Source: Treponema sp. UBA4232 (GTDB lineage: Bacteria > Spirochaetota > Spirochaetia > Treponematales > Treponemataceae). From it: DNA of 12,999 nucleotides. The first letter of the stretch is position 1. Each line of letters opens with the position of its first letter. This document shows, piece by piece, positions 1-7,043 of this stretch. A model generated the notes under the pieces. That model had not been told where the DNA came from. It ran no database searches and saw only the letters and a program-made list of their open reading frames with translations. The stretch is taken from positions 1-12,999 of the forward strand of contig DGXM01000163.1 of assembly GCA_002396325.1 (NCBI GenBank). Direction: 5' to 3'. Position numbers and translations under genes: made by a program.

Positions 1-430
1 CGCCGCCATTACAGCCTTGTCGTTTTCACGATGGGCTTTGCGCAAGTCTGCGGGCATGGTAGTTTCATCGTAGAAGTCGGCAAGAGAGCAGTCCGGGTAT
101 TTTGCACGGACATCAAGAATGGACTGGGCAGTCTTTTCAATTGATAATTTAGAATTGACAATTTTTGTTTTTCAGAAAGCTCATTTTCAATTATCAATTT
201 TCCATTATCAATTTGATAAGGCCAGGGGAAGTTGTTGTACACTATGTCCTTACTGTAGCGGTAATCGCTTTTCAGGCGGCCGCACACTGCGCGCATCCAG
301 GCCATGTGCATACTGCTTGTAAGCACTCCGAAGTGGTAGAGCGCGGCATTCGGAACAATCTGCACGGCATCGCTTGAAATGCTGTCCGCAGTCAGGAATC
401 CAATCGGAACATAGGCCGTAAAAACTCCAC
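1..430 (-). pseudogene. C-terminal remnant of an MmeI/YeeA-like class I DNA methyltransferase, frameshifted, cut by window edge
   Basis: The minus strand encodes the characteristic C-terminal block of MmeI/YeeA-like DNA methyltransferases: YVPIGFL, LYHFGVLTSSMHMAWMR, VCGRLKSDYRYSKDIVYNN and FPWP (about 425 to 219). The family then normally continues with a short linker and a helix IEKTAQSILDVRAKYPD, followed by SLADFYDETTMP and LRKAHRENDKAVMAA. That continuation is present (141 to 1) but in another reading frame, because about 77 bp of AT-rich sequence lie between FPWP and IEKT. Upstream of YVPIGF (above about 430) the sequence no longer looks like the family, and the catalytic domain is absent. 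It continues past the left edge. No start or ribosome site suits a separate gene. Family identification is by recognised motifs and is strong; calling it inactive follows from the missing SAM domain and the frame break. Confidence 0.8.
142..218. repeat. AT-rich insert with repeated TTATCAATT words inside the methyltransferase remnant
   Basis: This very AT-rich stretch interrupts the conserved FPWP to IEKT segment of the methyltransferase remnant. It contains near-repeats of one word in both orientations: CAATTGATAATTT at 139-151, CAATTATCAATTTT at 188-201 and CATTATCAATTTGATAA at 203-219. It can fold back on itself through the TTGATAA/TTATCAA halves. Relatives have only about six linker codons here, so some 59 extra bases, not a multiple of three, would explain the frame break. 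It resembles the low-complexity intergenic repeats common in AT-rich genomes; whether it is a mobile miniature element cannot be decided from one copy. Confidence 0.55.
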
Positions 431-551
431 CGCACACAGTTTTGTTTTTATCAGCACTGCGCATACGGCTATGATATAAAAGCATAATCATTGTTCCCAA
501 GCAAATACACTTCATTCAGAGTCTTCCCTTCAACTGCTTTTACACCATGTT
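431..551. other. spacer between the methyltransferase remnant and the vsr remnant
   Basis: This is the probable left boundary of the R-M cassette. On the minus strand a run of about 28 codons (551 to 469) stays open in one frame and ends in TAG, containing KAVEGKTLNEVYLLGNNDYA. It has no start codon with a ribosome site and I do not recognise it. It may be the tail of another decayed gene. I see no target-site duplication or terminator here by eye. Confidence 0.35.
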
Positions 552-966
552 TCAATGATGCTCTATCTCATCAACAAGGGATTGCTCTCTCCGAGTTTTG
601 TTCTGTTGGAAATCACTCACTCCAAAATAAAGATTACATACCATCCCAGTCCATGAAACAATCTGATTTGCAACGCATCACATTCTGCGTTTCTCTGAAG
701 CTTTTTCTCCAGTAATCTTTATTCGCTTCCGGTAATGCAGCAACGGCACAATTAGAATATTGATGTCAAAAGCATCCGTCTATAAAAATCGTCGTGCGAT
801 ACTTTGTCAACAAAATGTCCAGAGTTCCTGGATATCGCATATCATTTTTACGATATCTAAAGTCTTTTGAAAACAAATATTTCCTGTCGGTTTCTTCAGA
901 CTTAGTATTTTTGCCACGAACCTGCGACATAATATCACTCCTCTTTTCCTTCGAAAATTTATCCAT
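552..966 (-). pseudogene. vsr: Decayed very-short-patch repair (Vsr) endonuclease gene
   Basis: Vsr nicks next to T:G mismatches left by deamination of 5-methylcytosine and usually travels with C5 methyltransferases. The start MDKFSKEKRSDIMSQVRGKN and KYLFSKDFRYRKND are typical of the family and begin 14 bp after the preceding stop. The PGKPDIVLPKY region reads PGTLDILLTKY, keeping the catalytic Asp. The family motif HGCFWH reads DGCF-stop-H, with Asp replacing the catalytic His and TGA replacing Trp. The protein resumes after the stop (LPEANKDYWRK). It then needs a shift at the T-run near 702-706 to read KLQRNAECDALQI and GLGWYVIFILE, hits a TGA at 617-619, and needs a further shift near 614 to read NKTRREQSLVDEIEHH and its own stop at 552-554. 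The full span, 415 bp, fits a normal Vsr of about 138 residues. With one internal stop, one or two shifts and a lost active-site residue, it is almost certainly inactive. Confidence 0.88.
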
Positions 967-980
967 GTTGATATTACCTG

Positions 981-3900
981 TCAGTTTTCGTTTTCAACCA
1001 GCGGAACCAAACCTTCCAGTACAGGCGCCATGACCTCATCAAGTTTTTCAACATACTTTTCATGCATAGCGATTATATTAAGGAAGTCCAGCAATCGTTT
1101 CATATCATTTTTTGCAAACTCACAATGTGCAAAATCATAAGAATTGAACTTAAGCCACACCGCCTTAATTACATCATACCCAGATATATTTAGTCGTTGA
1201 AGCGAAAGAGGACAATAAACCTCTATGGTTTTAGTACCATCGGTCAACAGCAATAATTCCTTGTCCGAATCAAACGGATGAGTAACATTTTTAAGCCGAA
1301 ACCCCGAAGGTATGGATTGCATCAACATCTCATAATCGAAACCAAGTATGTTTTCTGGCTCAAAGTCAGCTTTTTCCAACTCGGCTATATTTCTACCAAT
1401 TCCCGCAATTTCCAGAAATTTATCCTTATCAGATACAACAGGAACTCTTGCTCTTTTATCTGACTGATTTACAGTAAAAAGGGCTCCTTCAAAATCATCC
1501 AAATATACCTGAGAACACATTACGGCATAAACGTAGAAGACAATTTTCTTTGCAGCCTCGGTTTCTGTCATTCCAGTCATAGAGGAAACCGCATCGATAA
1601 TCTTTGGGGAAATATTGGATGTCATTCCACCCTGGCCGTTTGGATATTGATTCATATAAATATGTGAATTTCCCCTTGCACACATATCATTATCCGGGTA
1701 ATACCAGCAAAAAGAAACAAACTGTGACAGAGTTGGATTAAGGTCTTTAGGTGCATGAGCCATAGCGAATCCAATAGTATTCTGATCAGAATAAGCTTTG
1801 ATGATTTCTGGACGAAGTCTCGTTCCACCACCTCCAATCCGACTATACTTCATCAAAACATCCTGCCACAGCAAAACATTTGAAGTAAGAAATGGTCTGA
1901 AGGAGTATGGACGAATGTTATCCGAGAGCGTCTGATCCATAGCTCTTCTATCGCCGCAACCGTTCAATGCATTTTGAAATGCAATAATCTTCTCTTCCTT
2001 CGGAGGCCTATCTTGCCCTGAAAACCAAACCATAGCCTCATCTGCCCCGTTAGAAACAATCTCTCTGCATCTTCTTTTTAACATCGGTGCCTTAACATGA
2101 GTAAAAATAGCTGTTGGTGCCAGTTTAATACCTGAACAATGATTCATAAAAATTGCATTCTGTCCGTTTTCACCACTGACTGGCCAGAACTTCTTATACA
2201 TATCCGTATTGAATGACTTGACCGGGGAAAACATAAACAAGTCCGTATCAATAGCGTATTCTTCAAAACGAGATGAAATATCCGCAATATCACCGCTTAG
2301 CAGTCGTTCCTTCTCCCCACGCATACAGTGCGAATAATCACAATAACACACTTTTGTTACAGGCGCAGTATCACCATATTTCCTTGTCAGTACAATAACA
2401 GCACGGCCTTGAAGAGTTTTGAACAGACTATCACTTCGTGCGCCAGTTCTAGCATCCGCATCAACAGCAACTGCCCAAACATCTGAAAAATGCTCGCAGA
2501 GATATTTTCGTGCATATCTATATGATTCCGCTTCTAAAAACGATAAAGGAACAACAAGAGCAAGAACAGAGTGGTTATGTGAATCCAGTAGTTTTTTGCA
2601 ACTCCATCTCAAAAACTGCATAAAAGGATTATTGACCTGTTTTTGAATATTCTGTCTTCCGTGGCGCAATTCTTTCGGCGGTCTAAAATCCTCCATCAAT
2701 TCATTAATGATTGAAAAATCCGCAGTAGAATTCTCACGCGATGTGTCTGAGCAAGGTGGATTTCCTATTACGAGTTTTAACGGTAAATTTGATATTTTAT
2801 TAGCCTGAAGCAACTCCCTTCCTTCAATCGAATCGGCATTCGCATCACCATTAAAAACGCTATTGCTTAATGTATTGGCAAGCAAAATATCAATCTTGCT
2901 GTTCTTCTTTCCGATCTGTTTCTCAAGAACGGCCATGCGATAATTCGCAAGCATATATGGAGCCGGAAGAATCTCAATACCACAAAGGTTGTAGCTCCCG
3001 TCACCAGGATCATGGCAGATCAATTCCTCCATAAAGGAACCCGTTCCGCAACACGGATCTATGATAGTATTTCCATCATCATAGATGCTCTTCCCAGGGA
3101 AGTTTTGTGCGACCACATGATTTGTCAGTTTTACGACAAAATCAGCCAGAACTTTAGGTGTATAATATGCACCGAAATCAAACCGTGATTTGGCATCGTA
3201 CTTTGAGAGGAACAACTCAAAAAGTTTATGGTAGTCTGGATTCAACAACTGCTGATCTGTCATTCGTATGAAAGATAAGAACTTTATACACTCATCTATA
3301 CGTTGATTGATAAAGAAGCTCTTATCGGCATGATCTCGCAGATAAAGCATAAGGTTCCTAAACGGTGTTAATGATTCTCCTTCTGTCAGGTCTTCCTTAA
3401 TGTATGCTTTTATTTTTCTTTCTTTTTCAGCTGGAGAGTCATCCGGCTCACACAAAACCCTATGAGCATAGAGCAGGCAAAACATTATCACTTGTGCAGT
3501 AAAGTCTGCGAACACTTCACCTGTCCTCAAATTCGAGTCATTGTGGTTATAAACCAATGCCAGCATTCCTTGGAGAAGAGCTATAACCTCCCGTTCGTTT
3601 TCATTTATAGCTTCTTCAATCGGGATATTAGCCAGTTCCAAAATATCATCAGCAAGCATTCTTGTTCTAACGGCTACAAGTTCTACTAATTTCTCTTCAT
3701 TAACTTGCTGCGGAGAGGGCTTATTGAAAAACTCTCGCATATACACTTCAAAACGCGAATCAATTTTCTGCGCAGACCAATCCCTGACATGCATTTTATC
3801 TTTTCCGATCACGGATATGACTGTAGGAGCTCTATCCTTATCAAAACAGAATACAAAATCAATTCCGTCTGTAATAATCAATTTATGTCCTAATGTGAGA

Positions 3901-4220
3901 TACTTTTTTATCTGAGCAGCATAGGGCTTCGTATCAAAAGGCTCTTCAGAAAGCCCCTTACTCTCAATATAGCCATAAATGCCCATAGTATCCTTGTTAT
4001 GAATACGCCAATCAGGACGCCCGACTCTTCCCTGTGTCGTAGGTTCTAGGATGACATCTATATCATCATCGGGATTGAATTCCTTTGCAAGTGCGCGCAC
4101 AAATGTATCAATCGGCATGCGATAAGACAATTCTGCCGTATACTGCCCGCTGTTCTTTGCATTCCTATACTGTTCTTGCAGGGCTTTCAAATATGATTTT
4201 AGAATCGATATATATGACAT
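981..4220 (-). CDS. Fused PD-(D/E)XK nuclease / N6-adenine DNA methyltransferase (type IIG, ISP-like)
   Basis: This 1079-residue protein is the only plausible restriction enzyme of the cassette. N-terminal part: a nuclease-like signature GRPDWRI (67-73) and YIESKG (84-89), giving D70 and E86-x-K88 of a PD-(D/E)XK site, with E59 as a possible further acidic ligand. Residues about 175-340 are a helical linker. The methyltransferase core follows: FGAYYTP (349-354), SAM motif I DPCCGTGSF (388-396), and catalytic motif IV NPPC (487-490), where the usual last residue is aromatic (NPPY/F/W). The C-terminal half carries SFRPF (773-777), resembling the YRPF block of type ISP enzymes, and presumably the target-recognition domain. 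No helicase motifs are seen, unlike true type ISP enzymes. The ATG shares one base with the stop of the upstream methyltransferase (TAATG), with a GAGGAAG ribosome site. Expected role: bind one specific site, methylate adenine in it, and cut unmethylated DNA nearby. Family call is strong; the nuclease role is inferred from motifs. Confidence 0.85.
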   Translation of the reverse strand: MSYISILKSYLKALQEQYRNAKNSGQYTAELSYRMPIDTFVRALAKEFNPDDDIDVILEPTTQGRVGRPDWRIHNKDTMGIYGYIESKGLSEEPFDTKPYAAQIKKYLTLGHKLIITDGIDFVFCFDKDRAPTVISVIGKDKMHVRDWSAQKIDSRFEVYMREFFNKPSPQQVNEEKLVELVAVRTRMLADDILELANIPIEEAINENEREVIALLQGMLALVYNHNDSNLRTGEVFADFTAQVIMFCLLYAHRVLCEPDDSPAEKERKIKAYIKEDLTEGESLTPFRNLMLYLRDHADKSFFINQRIDECIKFLSFIRMTDQQLLNPDYHKLFELFLSKYDAKSRFDFGAYYTPKVLADFVVKLTNHVVAQNFPGKSIYDDGNTIIDPCCGTGSFMEELICHDPGDGSYNLCGIEILPAPYMLANYRMAVLEKQIGKKNSKIDILLANTLSNSVFNGDANADSIEGRELLQANKISNLPLKLVIGNPPCSDTSRENSTADFSIINELMEDFRPPKELRHGRQNIQKQVNNPFMQFLRWSCKKLLDSHNHSVLALVVPLSFLEAESYRYARKYLCEHFSDVWAVAVDADARTGARSDSLFKTLQGRAVIVLTRKYGDTAPVTKVCYCDYSHCMRGEKERLLSGDIADISSRFEEYAIDTDLFMFSPVKSFNTDMYKKFWPVSGENGQNAIFMNHCSGIKLAPTAIFTHVKAPMLKRRCREIVSNGADEAMVWFSGQDRPPKEEKIIAFQNALNGCGDRRAMDQTLSDNIRPYSFRPFLTSNVLLWQDVLMKYSRIGGGGTRLRPEIIKAYSDQNTIGFAMAHAPKDLNPTLSQFVSFCWYYPDNDMCARGNSHIYMNQYPNGQGGMTSNISPKIIDAVSSMTGMTETEAAKKIVFYVYAVMCSQVYLDDFEGALFTVNQSDKRARVPVVSDKDKFLEIAGIGRNIAELEKADFEPENILGFDYEMLMQSIPSGFRLKNVTHPFDSDKELLLLTDGTKTIEVYCPLSLQRLNISGYDVIKAVWLKFNSYDFAHCEFAKNDMKRLLDFLNIIAMHEKYVEKLDEVMAPVLEGLVPLVENEN

Positions 4221-5275
4221 TATTCTTCCTCTCTTCTTTTATAACAGTCAATAATGCTTCTTCCTATCTGCTCTGCCAACACCGGCGGGACAGCATTCCC
4301 TATTTGTCTAGCAATATCGACTTTATTACCAGTAAATTCAAAATCCATCGGAAATGTCTGTAATAGTGCTCCTTCTCTTAAAGAAATGCTCCTGTCCTGA
4401 TCGGGATGTCCGAATTTTCCACGGGTAAAGCTATCAAATCGTGCAGTAATAGTGGGAGCAACATCGTCCCATGCCATTCTCCCATACACATTTCTATACC
4501 CGATGACAGAACTATCGATTTTGTGACAATCCGCAAGCAGTTCATCCGGAAGATATTCGCGTCCCTGACCAGGTTTTAACGCCTGTATTCGTTTCAAATT
4601 AATATCCGATAACCTATCTCTTCTATGCAAAGATATACCTGGATAATCACTTCCGTCCATTGGCGGCTCTGGCAAATTTCCAATGATATCCCTAACAGTA
4701 TGATGTGTTCCAGTAGGCTTCGGATACTGATAATGAACGCCCATATCGGCTCTTTCTCCGACAATAATGTATCTTTTTCTTCTTTGAGGAACCCCGTAAT
4801 CCTGTGCATCTAAAAGGTTTATATGCACCTCGTATCCTATGTTTTTCAATTCATCAATTAACTGTTCAAGAATTGTTTTTCCTCTCTTTCCGGCAATTCC
4901 TGAAACATTTTCCATCACGAAATATTTAGGAAATAATTCATCAACAAGCCGTGCGTATTTGAAAACCAGTTGGTTCCGCGGATCAACATCACTGCCTCTT
5001 CTTTGAACAGAGAATCCTTGGCAGGGCGGCCCCCCAGCAAGAAGAAACAGTTCACCTCTTTTCATATGACAAGCCTTCAGAGCCTTTCCACCAAGCATAT
5101 CGCTGATATCTGCCACAAGTGCAGTATGATCGAAGTATTTTTTGTTATCCTTAATGGTCTTAATGCAAGTGTTATCAATATCAAAACTTAAGCGAATATC
5201 GAATCCCGCTTGCTTTAATCCAAGGCCAAGTCCTCCTGCACCGCAAAAACTATCAATACAAGTGTACTCAGACAT
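4220..5275 (-). CDS. DNA (cytosine-5) methyltransferase, second of the pair
   Basis: A 351-residue Dcm-type enzyme that transfers a methyl group from SAM to carbon 5 of cytosine in a specific site. All core motifs are present in order: motif I DSFCGAGG (8-15), motif IV GGPPCQGF (81-88) with catalytic Cys85, motif VI MENV (121-124), motif VIII QRRKR (164-168), and motif X RQIGNAVPP (323-331). The region about 180-300, with PTITARFDSFTRGKFGHP, holds the target-recognition part. I chose the ATG at 5275 because the protein then begins directly at MSEYTCIDSFCGAGG, as in relatives, and GAGG lies 6 nt upstream. A longer frame from 5317 only adds residues overlapping the upstream gene. The start overlaps the upstream stop by 8 nt (ATGTCTGA) and its stop overlaps the next start, so translation is probably coupled. 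Likely intact; which sequence it methylates cannot be read from the protein. Confidence 0.93.
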   Translation of the reverse strand: MSEYTCIDSFCGAGGLGLGLKQAGFDIRLSFDIDNTCIKTIKDNKKYFDHTALVADISDMLGGKALKACHMKRGELFLLAGGPPCQGFSVQRRGSDVDPRNQLVFKYARLVDELFPKYFVMENVSGIAGKRGKTILEQLIDELKNIGYEVHINLLDAQDYGVPQRRKRYIIVGERADMGVHYQYPKPTGTHHTVRDIIGNLPEPPMDGSDYPGISLHRRDRLSDINLKRIQALKPGQGREYLPDELLADCHKIDSSVIGYRNVYGRMAWDDVAPTITARFDSFTRGKFGHPDQDRSISLREGALLQTFPMDFEFTGNKVDIARQIGNAVPPVLAEQIGRSIIDCYKRREEE

Positions 5276-6584
5276 ACTGTTCCTCTTTCCTCTTGATTTT
5301 AATTCCAGCAATAACACTTGAATAAGAACTGCTGACAGGTTTCTCTATGGATTTTGGACTGTCTTCCAATTCTTTCTCAGTTGGCTCAGATGAAATCATT
5401 TCTATAAGGATATTCGCAGCGATGCCTGTCGCAAAGAGAGGCGGTACCGCTTCTCCAATCTGTCTGTAAACATCATCGAATTTTCCTGTAAACTCAAACC
5501 CATTCGGAAAACTTTGAAGCAAGGCCGTTTCTCTTGCAGTAAGACCTCTATCTTGCTCCGGGTGAGTATATCTACCGCTTGCAGGATTTCGCGCATAATG
5601 AGTTATTGTTATTGAAGGGCGATCCCAATAAAGACGGCCGTAAGTGTCAGAAAATCCTTTTGTTCTATCAAGGCAGGCAGGTCCAACTCCTGCAGGTCTG
5701 TTTCCACCGTCATGCGGAACCTGCTTGAGCACATCGATTGTGCTTTTTTTATGTGCGGCGCTTTTATGCATCGGATCAAGCGGATCTGCCACTCCTGCAG
5801 AAACGGGCTTCAAATTACCTATCGCTTCCCTTACTGTTTTATAATCACTTGGATCAAGGTATCCTTCCGGGAGAAGGAAATCTTTCTTCATACCAATTAC
5901 AATCGAACGAAAGCGCTCCTGCGGCACTCCGAAAGCTGCAGCATTATATATATTCTCCTTTACGGTATACCCATCTTCTGCATAGCGTTCCTTTGCAGCG
6001 GCAAAATACCGCCAATATCTATTCGACAAAAACTCTGGCACATTCTCCATAACAAATGCGACAGGCTGGATACGGCTTACAATTTCCGCAAACACATTAA
6101 CCAGATTGTTCCTTATGTCGTCGCCTTCATTCCAGTGCTTTTTCCTATGAGAAGTGAAACCTTGGCAAGGTGCGCATCCAATTAAAATGACAGGTTTGGA
6201 ACTGTCATAACCAATGCGATCAAGAAACTCTATCTGCCTTTTCTCATCCCGGGCCAATTCTCTGATATCGCAATTAATAAGCGGCGTTCCATAGTTGTGA
6301 GCATAGCTGTCTGCCGATGCTTTATTAATATCACAGCCTCCTAAAAAATCAAAAGCAGGGATAATCTCATTTACTGCTGCAAAGCCAAGAGATGTTCCTC
6401 CTGCGCCGCAAAAGAAATCTATCAGCTGAATAGGATTGTCCGAATAAGATTTCTTTTGCATTGGAGAAAAGTCTTTCAATTTTTGCTGCGAAAGTTTTAC
6501 CAGAGTCTCCTTTAATGGCCTAAAATCAACCTTATTCCAAGTATCTTCATATATATATCTTTTGAGAAGATCAATTTTCAACAT
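5268..6584 (-). CDS. DNA (cytosine-5) methyltransferase, first of the pair
   Basis: A 438-residue C5-cytosine methyltransferase. It has an N-terminal extension of about 52 residues (charged, helical in character) before motif I DFFCGAGG (56-63). Then come motif IV GCAPCQGF (136-143) with catalytic Cys140, motif VI MENV (179-182), motif VIII QERFR (222-226) and motif X RQIGEAVPP (374-382). The last 45 or so residues after motif X are polar and Ser/Glu/Lys-rich. The ATG at 6584 is preceded by a perfect AGGAGG (6590-6595) with a 5-nt gap; an in-frame ATG at 6623 would add 13 residues without such a site. The start lies inside the end of the XRE gene (14-nt overlap). It is clearly not a recent duplicate of the following methyltransferase: the recognition regions and both ends differ, so the two probably modify different sequences or different strands of one asymmetric site (inference). 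Confidence 0.93.
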   Translation of the reverse strand: MLKIDLLKRYIYEDTWNKVDFRPLKETLVKLSQQKLKDFSPMQKKSYSDNPIQLIDFFCGAGGTSLGFAAVNEIIPAFDFLGGCDINKASADSYAHNYGTPLINCDIRELARDEKRQIEFLDRIGYDSSKPVILIGCAPCQGFTSHRKKHWNEGDDIRNNLVNVFAEIVSRIQPVAFVMENVPEFLSNRYWRYFAAAKERYAEDGYTVKENIYNAAAFGVPQERFRSIVIGMKKDFLLPEGYLDPSDYKTVREAIGNLKPVSAGVADPLDPMHKSAAHKKSTIDVLKQVPHDGGNRPAGVGPACLDRTKGFSDTYGRLYWDRPSITITHYARNPASGRYTHPEQDRGLTARETALLQSFPNGFEFTGKFDDVYRQIGEAVPPLFATGIAANILIEMISSEPTEKELEDSPKSIEKPVSSSYSSVIAGIKIKRKEEQYV

Positions 6585-6816
6585 CCGATCCTCCTTGAAA
6601 CGTATGGTCTTGTCCATCATCAATGATTTCCATGATATCCCCTACATCACAGTTTAATGCACAGCATATTTTGTCAATAACATCAGTAGTAACTCTGTCG
6701 TTTTTACCAAGTTTCGCTAATGCATTCGTGCTAATTCCGGATGTCATTCTGAGATCTTTTTTCTTCATATCCATATCAATAAGCAACTTCCATAGTTTTC
6801 TATAACTAACAGCCAT
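6571..6816 (-). CDS. Small XRE/Cro-type helix-turn-helix regulator of the R-M cassette
   Basis: An 81-residue DNA-binding protein of the HTH_XRE family. Residues 5-66 form the domain: SYRKLWKLLIDMDMKKKDLR, then a helix-turn-helix around TSGISTNALAKLGKN (25-39), then VTTDVIDKICCALNCDVGD and IMEI, a very typical ending for these one-domain regulators. The last 15 residues are an acidic polar tail. The ATG at 6816 is preferred because GGAGG lies about 8 nt upstream; an in-frame ATG at 6831 would itself overlap that site. It is the first gene of the operon and overlaps the next gene by 14 nt. By analogy with controller (C) proteins of R-M systems it probably controls its own promoter, ordering methylase before nuclease expression; the palindrome at 6856-6868 is the obvious candidate site. 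Role inferred from family and position. Confidence 0.88.
   Translation of the reverse strand: MAVSYRKLWKLLIDMDMKKKDLRMTSGISTNALAKLGKNDRVTTDVIDKICCALNCDVGDIMEIIDDGQDHTFQGGSDVEN
6590..6595 (-). promoter_or_regulatory. Ribosome binding site deciding the start of the first C5 methyltransferase
   Basis: A perfect AGGAGG, 5 nt before the ATG at 6584, lies inside the 3' end of the regulator gene. It fixes the start at 6584 and suggests strong translation of the methyltransferase even though its start lies within the upstream reading frame. Confidence 0.8.
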
Positions 6817-6855
6817 CAGGATTTCCTCCATGCAAATCTAATACAATGCTGGATG

Positions 6856-6868
6856 TACTGTATCAGTA
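6856..6868. promoter_or_regulatory. Candidate operator palindrome over the -10 box of the R-M operon
   Basis: TACTG-TAT-CAGTA is a perfect inverted repeat with 5-bp arms and a 3-bp centre. It covers four bases of the -10 hexamer (6865-6870) and the start region of the operon that encodes an XRE regulator. Such a position suits a repressor or autoregulatory site. Only one copy is seen; C-protein operators often come as two sites, so a single-site repressor is more likely than a classical C-box. Confidence 0.45.
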
Positions 6869-6893
6869 TATCACATAACCACCTGATTATCAA
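6865..6893 (-). promoter_or_regulatory. Sigma70-type promoter for the R-M operon
   Basis: On the minus strand, TTGATA (6888-6893, 5 of 6 consensus bases) and TATACT (6865-6870, 5 of 6) are separated by exactly 17 bp. It faces the regulator gene, whose ATG is about 48 bp downstream of the -10 box, leaving a leader of roughly 40 nt with the GGAGG ribosome site. Confidence 0.65.
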
Positions 6894-7043
6894 TATAAAA
6901 TTGCTATCTTCAATTTTTAATGTGCAATTCGACCAACTTGCAACTGCATACCCCTCGGAGTAAGAAAGACTGTAATTCCTTTGCATTCAAAACTCCCTAC
7001 CAAAAACTGGCAAAAATCCTTGTATAAATCACGCAACGGCTTC
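6894..7043. other. Spacer upstream of the R-M operon, no supported gene
   Basis: This AT-rich stretch lies between the operon promoter and the upstream methyltransferase fragment, and probably contains the right boundary of the R-M insertion. On the minus strand a 42-codon frame (7045 to 6917, starting MKPLRDLYKDF and ending QLQVGRIAH) is open, but it lacks a ribosome site and a recognisable family. It overlaps the end of the upstream fragment. I treat it as unproven. Confidence 0.4.

Noticed and set aside
981..4220. True type ISP or type I restriction enzyme
   Set aside because: No helicase/ATPase motifs are visible in the 1079 residues and no separate R, M and S subunits are present; the layout fits a IIG-like enzyme better.
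5712..6185. 157-codon open frame on the plus strand
   Set aside because: It is antisense to the C5 methyltransferase at conserved motifs, with composition of a shadow frame and no domain.
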